NCBI RefSeq assembly: GCF_000023585.1
Contig: NC_012914.1
Span: 892,001-956,000, forward strand
Origin: Paenibacillus sp. JDR-2
GTDB lineage: Bacteria; Bacillota; Bacilli; Paenibacillales; Paenibacillaceae
Reading direction: 5' to 3'
Length of the DNA: 64,000 nt
The notes under the pieces are model-generated. The model had not been told where the DNA came from. It saw only the letters and a program-made list of their open reading frames with translations, and did not search any database. The translations under genes were made by a program, and so were the position numbers. How positions within the stretch are numbered: position 1 is the stretch's first letter; every line of letters starts with the position of its first letter. This document shows positions 61,559 to 64,000 of the stretch, piece after piece.

Positions 61559-63184
61559 TCAATTTGTCACTTTATTCCGATATTCCTGAGGCGTAATGCC
61601 AAAATGCTTCTTGAACAGCTGGATAAAGTAGCTTGGCTTCTGATAGCCGAGCATAACCGAGATTTCATAGATTTTCTCATCCGTCTGGGCTAGCAGGTCG
61701 GCCGATTTCTCCATTCTTGCTCGCAGCAGGTATTCGCTGATTCCTTCGCCCGTCTCTGTCTTATAAATCTTGGACAGGTAGGAAGGGTTGAGATAAACAT
61801 GCGTCGAGATGGAGTGAAGGGAAGCTTGCTCCAGATGATTATGAATGAACTCCTGAACTTTGCGGATAATGCTGGAGCGGGAGTCTTTATCCTCCGAGTT
61901 AACCGACTTGCGGTAGGAATCGATTGTCCGGGCTGTCCATGTACGCAGGTCATCAACCGTATGAATCGGGCTGCCGTTCGCAAATGCGTGGAAGTCATCG
62001 CCAATCATATCGGACAGCCATTTCTTGTTCTTATGAGCCAGGGCGGCAAGCGTAGCCGCAATCGAGAAGTAGGCTTCCAGCACATGCTCCTGGGATCCCC
62101 GCCATTCCTCCTCAATCTCTCGGAAAATAGCTTCAAGCTTCTCGCCGGCAGCATCCCATTGGCCAAGCTCCAGCATCTGCAGCACGGAAGGCGGGCGGTA
62201 CAGCTCGCCAAGCAGCTGCGGCGTGCCGCGTGTCGGCTCCTTCGCGAGCGACACGAACAATTCCTGTTCGCTGCCGATGAACTGGCGGAAGTTCGTAATG
62301 GAAGTCTGATAGAGAGGGCCAACATCCTGCGGGAAGGATCCTCTCTTGCTCGTAAGAATAGAGATGCCGACCTTGAGGTACGATTTCACGACATGCTGGA
62401 GCTGGAAGGCATGGCTCTCAATCCACTCATCCAGATCGCTTGTTATGGTTGAACCGGCTTTGGCTTTCAGGAGACAAACGATAAAGCCGTTCGAATCCTT
62501 GCAATGCCACATATCCAGCTGGTCGCCGAATACTTCCTCCGCGATATTGGCCAGCGCATAATCGATTAAAGCCTCGCTCTCGCCGTCATCGTATAGACGG
62601 TCTTCGTCATCAATCCGGAGCAGCATCACATGGAAGTCATCGTTCTCTTGGAACGGTACCGTATAAGTGGCAAGTTTTTTGGACAAGCGCTGCGGGGACA
62701 ATGACTGCTTGCCGCTCAGCATATCCAGAAGCAGATACTCTCTCAGCTTTGGCAGCTGCTCCCGCAAGGAGTACATCGCGCGCTGCATCGAGCTGATCTC
62801 AAGCCACTCCTGTTCAAGCTCCTTGATTGCGCGGCGAACCGAGGTCAGCAGCTCATCGTCCGAGGCTGGCTTCAGCAGATAATCGCTGGATTTCAGCTTC
62901 AAAGCCTGCTTCGTATATTCGAAGTCGGAGTAACCGGATAGCAGAATGCATTTGGTATGCTTCCAGTTCTGCTTGATTTCCTGAATAAGCTCCAGTCCTG
63001 TCATTCCCGGCATCCGGATATCCGTAATCACGACATCAATGGCATGCTCATGCAACAGCCCAATGGCTTCCGGACCGGAATAAGCTTTATGGACAACGTC
63101 AACGCCGGCTTCCTCCCATGGCAGCATATCTGCCAGATCGTCGGCAAGTATCGATTGGTCGTCTACAATTAGAAGTTGGCGCAT
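61559..63184 (-). CDS. YesN-type response regulator with AraC domain (second system)
   Basis: This 541-residue regulator has a receiver domain with Asp55 (VVITDIRMPGMTG), a long linker and a C-terminal AraC domain (IYEISVMLGYQKPSYFIQLF). It is a paralogue of the regulator at 10029, with the same architecture but low identity. The kinase gene is 42 bases upstream on the same strand. The target genes must lie beyond the window or upstream, as no importer is adjacent here. The neighbouring SLH gene is convergent and so is not a clear target. Confidence 0.92.
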   Translation of the reverse strand: MRQLLIVDDQSILADDLADMLPWEEAGVDVVHKAYSGPEAIGLLHEHAIDVVITDIRMPGMTGLELIQEIKQNWKHTKCILLSGYSDFEYTKQALKLKSSDYLLKPASDDELLTSVRRAIKELEQEWLEISSMQRAMYSLREQLPKLREYLLLDMLSGKQSLSPQRLSKKLATYTVPFQENDDFHVMLLRIDDEDRLYDDGESEALIDYALANIAEEVFGDQLDMWHCKDSNGFIVCLLKAKAGSTITSDLDEWIESHAFQLQHVVKSYLKVGISILTSKRGSFPQDVGPLYQTSITNFRQFIGSEQELFVSLAKEPTRGTPQLLGELYRPPSVLQMLELGQWDAAGEKLEAIFREIEEEWRGSQEHVLEAYFSIAATLAALAHKNKKWLSDMIGDDFHAFANGSPIHTVDDLRTWTARTIDSYRKSVNSEDKDSRSSIIRKVQEFIHNHLEQASLHSISTHVYLNPSYLSKIYKTETGEGISEYLLRARMEKSADLLAQTDEKIYEISVMLGYQKPSYFIQLFKKHFGITPQEYRNKVTN

Positions 63185-63226
63185 CTCTTATTCCTCCTAA
63201 GAATTATGCTTATGAATGTGCTTGGG

Positions 63227-64000
63227 TCATTGGTTCCCTTCACTGTCATTAGGCCAATACAGCTCGACGGTAAGTCCGCCGTCATCGCCGCGTATCAGCC
63301 GGACTCCGGCTTCCTGTCCATATTGCAGAGTCATCCGCTGGCGCGTATTCCACAGGGCGCAGCCTTTATCCTCCGTCGGAGGCATCGACATTTGCAGCTT
63401 TAATTGGGCGAGCTGTTCCTCCGTTACGCCAACTCCGTTATCGGTGACGGTTATGACGTTGTACCGGTCATTTTGCGAGCCGGTTATTTGCACCTCACCG
63501 CCGCCGATCGGCTCAAGGCCGTGCAGAACGGCATTTTCGACAATCGGCTGAAGGATTAACCGCGGAATTTCAAGTTCCTCCATCGCTTCCGGAATCGTAA
63601 TGACATAGGTCATATCCTGGACGTTCATCGCCTGGATCGCCAGATAACTCTTCACCAGTTCGATTTCCTCACGCAGGTAAGCGAGTTGTCTTTCGGATCT
63701 GGTTGTATACCGGTAATACCGGCTGAGATGCAGCGCAAGCTCCATAACGGATTCTTTTTCCCCAAGCCTCGTAAGACTGCGGATCAGAGAGAAGCAATTA
63801 TAGAGGAAGTGCGGATTAATCTGCGACTGCAGCTGCTTCAGGTTGGCATCCCTTGAACGAATCTGCTCCAGATACACGTTTTGGATGAGCTGCTCGATCT
63901 GAGAAGCCATGTCATTAAAGCTGACGAGCAGGAAGTGAAACTCGTTGTTCGGATGGAACACCTTCAGCTTCGGATATTCGCCTTTCTTCAGCTTTTTCAC
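63227..64000 (-). CDS. YesM-type histidine kinase, C-terminal part (truncated by window edge)
   Basis: The visible 257 residues begin in or after the HAMP region and carry the phospho-accepting His in LQSQINPHFLYNCFSLIR, the N box VENAVLHGLEP, and DNGVGVTEEQL of the ATPase domain. The codon GTG at the window edge is internal, so the gene continues past 64000 with the sensor domain. It forms an operon with the regulator gene downstream. Its signal cannot be read from this part. Confidence 0.92.
   Translation of the reverse strand: MKKLKKGEYPKLKVFHPNNEFHFLLVSFNDMASQIEQLIQNVYLEQIRSRDANLKQLQSQINPHFLYNCFSLIRSLTRLGEKESVMELALHLSRYYRYTTRSERQLAYLREEIELVKSYLAIQAMNVQDMTYVITIPEAMEELEIPRLILQPIVENAVLHGLEPIGGGEVQITGSQNDRYNVITVTDNGVGVTEEQLAQLKLQMSMPPTEDKGCALWNTRQRMTLQYGQEAGVRLIRGDDGGLTVELYWPNDSEGNQ

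Noticed and set aside
1..64000. tRNA, rRNA, T-box or other known structured RNA
   Set aside because: No cloverleaf, rRNA segment or recognisable riboswitch core was seen when reading the intergenic regions; a covariance-model scan would be needed to be sure.

Overview
The window reads as chromosomal DNA of a Paenibacillus-like member of the Bacillota. The grounds are strong purine-rich Shine-Dalgarno sites, frequent TTG/GTG starts, intrinsic terminators with T-runs, YesM/YesN-type two-component systems, sugar ABC importers lacking their own ATPase, and very large SLH-domain surface proteins. I saw no rRNA, tRNA, transposase, phage gene or CRISPR array. The genus is inferred from gene content, not from a marker gene.

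Layout. 1-1962: the end of a DHA2-type drug exporter and a Dps miniferritin. 2020-8716: a maltodextrin module with a LacI-type repressor, then solute-binding lipoprotein, two permeases and a GH13 lipoprotein; two matching operator half-palindromes sit 137 bp apart. 8790-9410: a 62-bp tandem repeat array. 9578-19428: a small membrane protein, a YesN/YesM pair, and a divergent operon of sugar importer, SDR dehydrogenase and a D-galactonate dehydratase with every DgoD active-site residue in register. 19496-19762: a second 62-bp array sharing a core with the first. 19805-25793: neopullulanase, trxB, a PhoB-like regulator and kinase, and galU.

26073-36240 is the most distinctive part: an Isd-like heme-acquisition locus under probable Fur control. 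One arm (minus strand) has a binding lipoprotein, a FecCD permease and an ABC ATPase fused in frame to an IsdG-type heme monooxygenase domain. The divergent arm has a membrane-anchored NEAT protein, a NEAT/SLH surface protein with three 176-residue repeats, and a second complete binding protein-permease-ATPase set. Surface capture, membrane import and intracellular heme cleavage are thus encoded together.

36416-64000 is mostly housekeeping: zinc-ribbon membrane protein and HtrA-like protease, a Pro/Gly-repeat protein, sodA, GNAT, DUF402 protein, signal peptidase, rnhA, queG, a YneF-like protein, folE, alpha/beta hydrolase, IclR regulator, aconitase, a C-terminal amidase-domain protein, ddl, uvsE, a TauE-like permease and an inositol-phosphatase-like enzyme. 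It ends with a 1500-residue SLH protein carrying ten InlB-like repeats, and another YesN/YesM pair cut by the window edge. Small hairpin elements with a conserved tail recur between genes at 42.9, 47.9 and 50.8 kb.

Inferred working together: an extracellular amylase-like enzyme releases maltodextrins, the 3491-7051 importer takes them in (probably powered by a shared MsmX-type ATPase encoded elsewhere), and neopullulanase cleaves them inside the cell.
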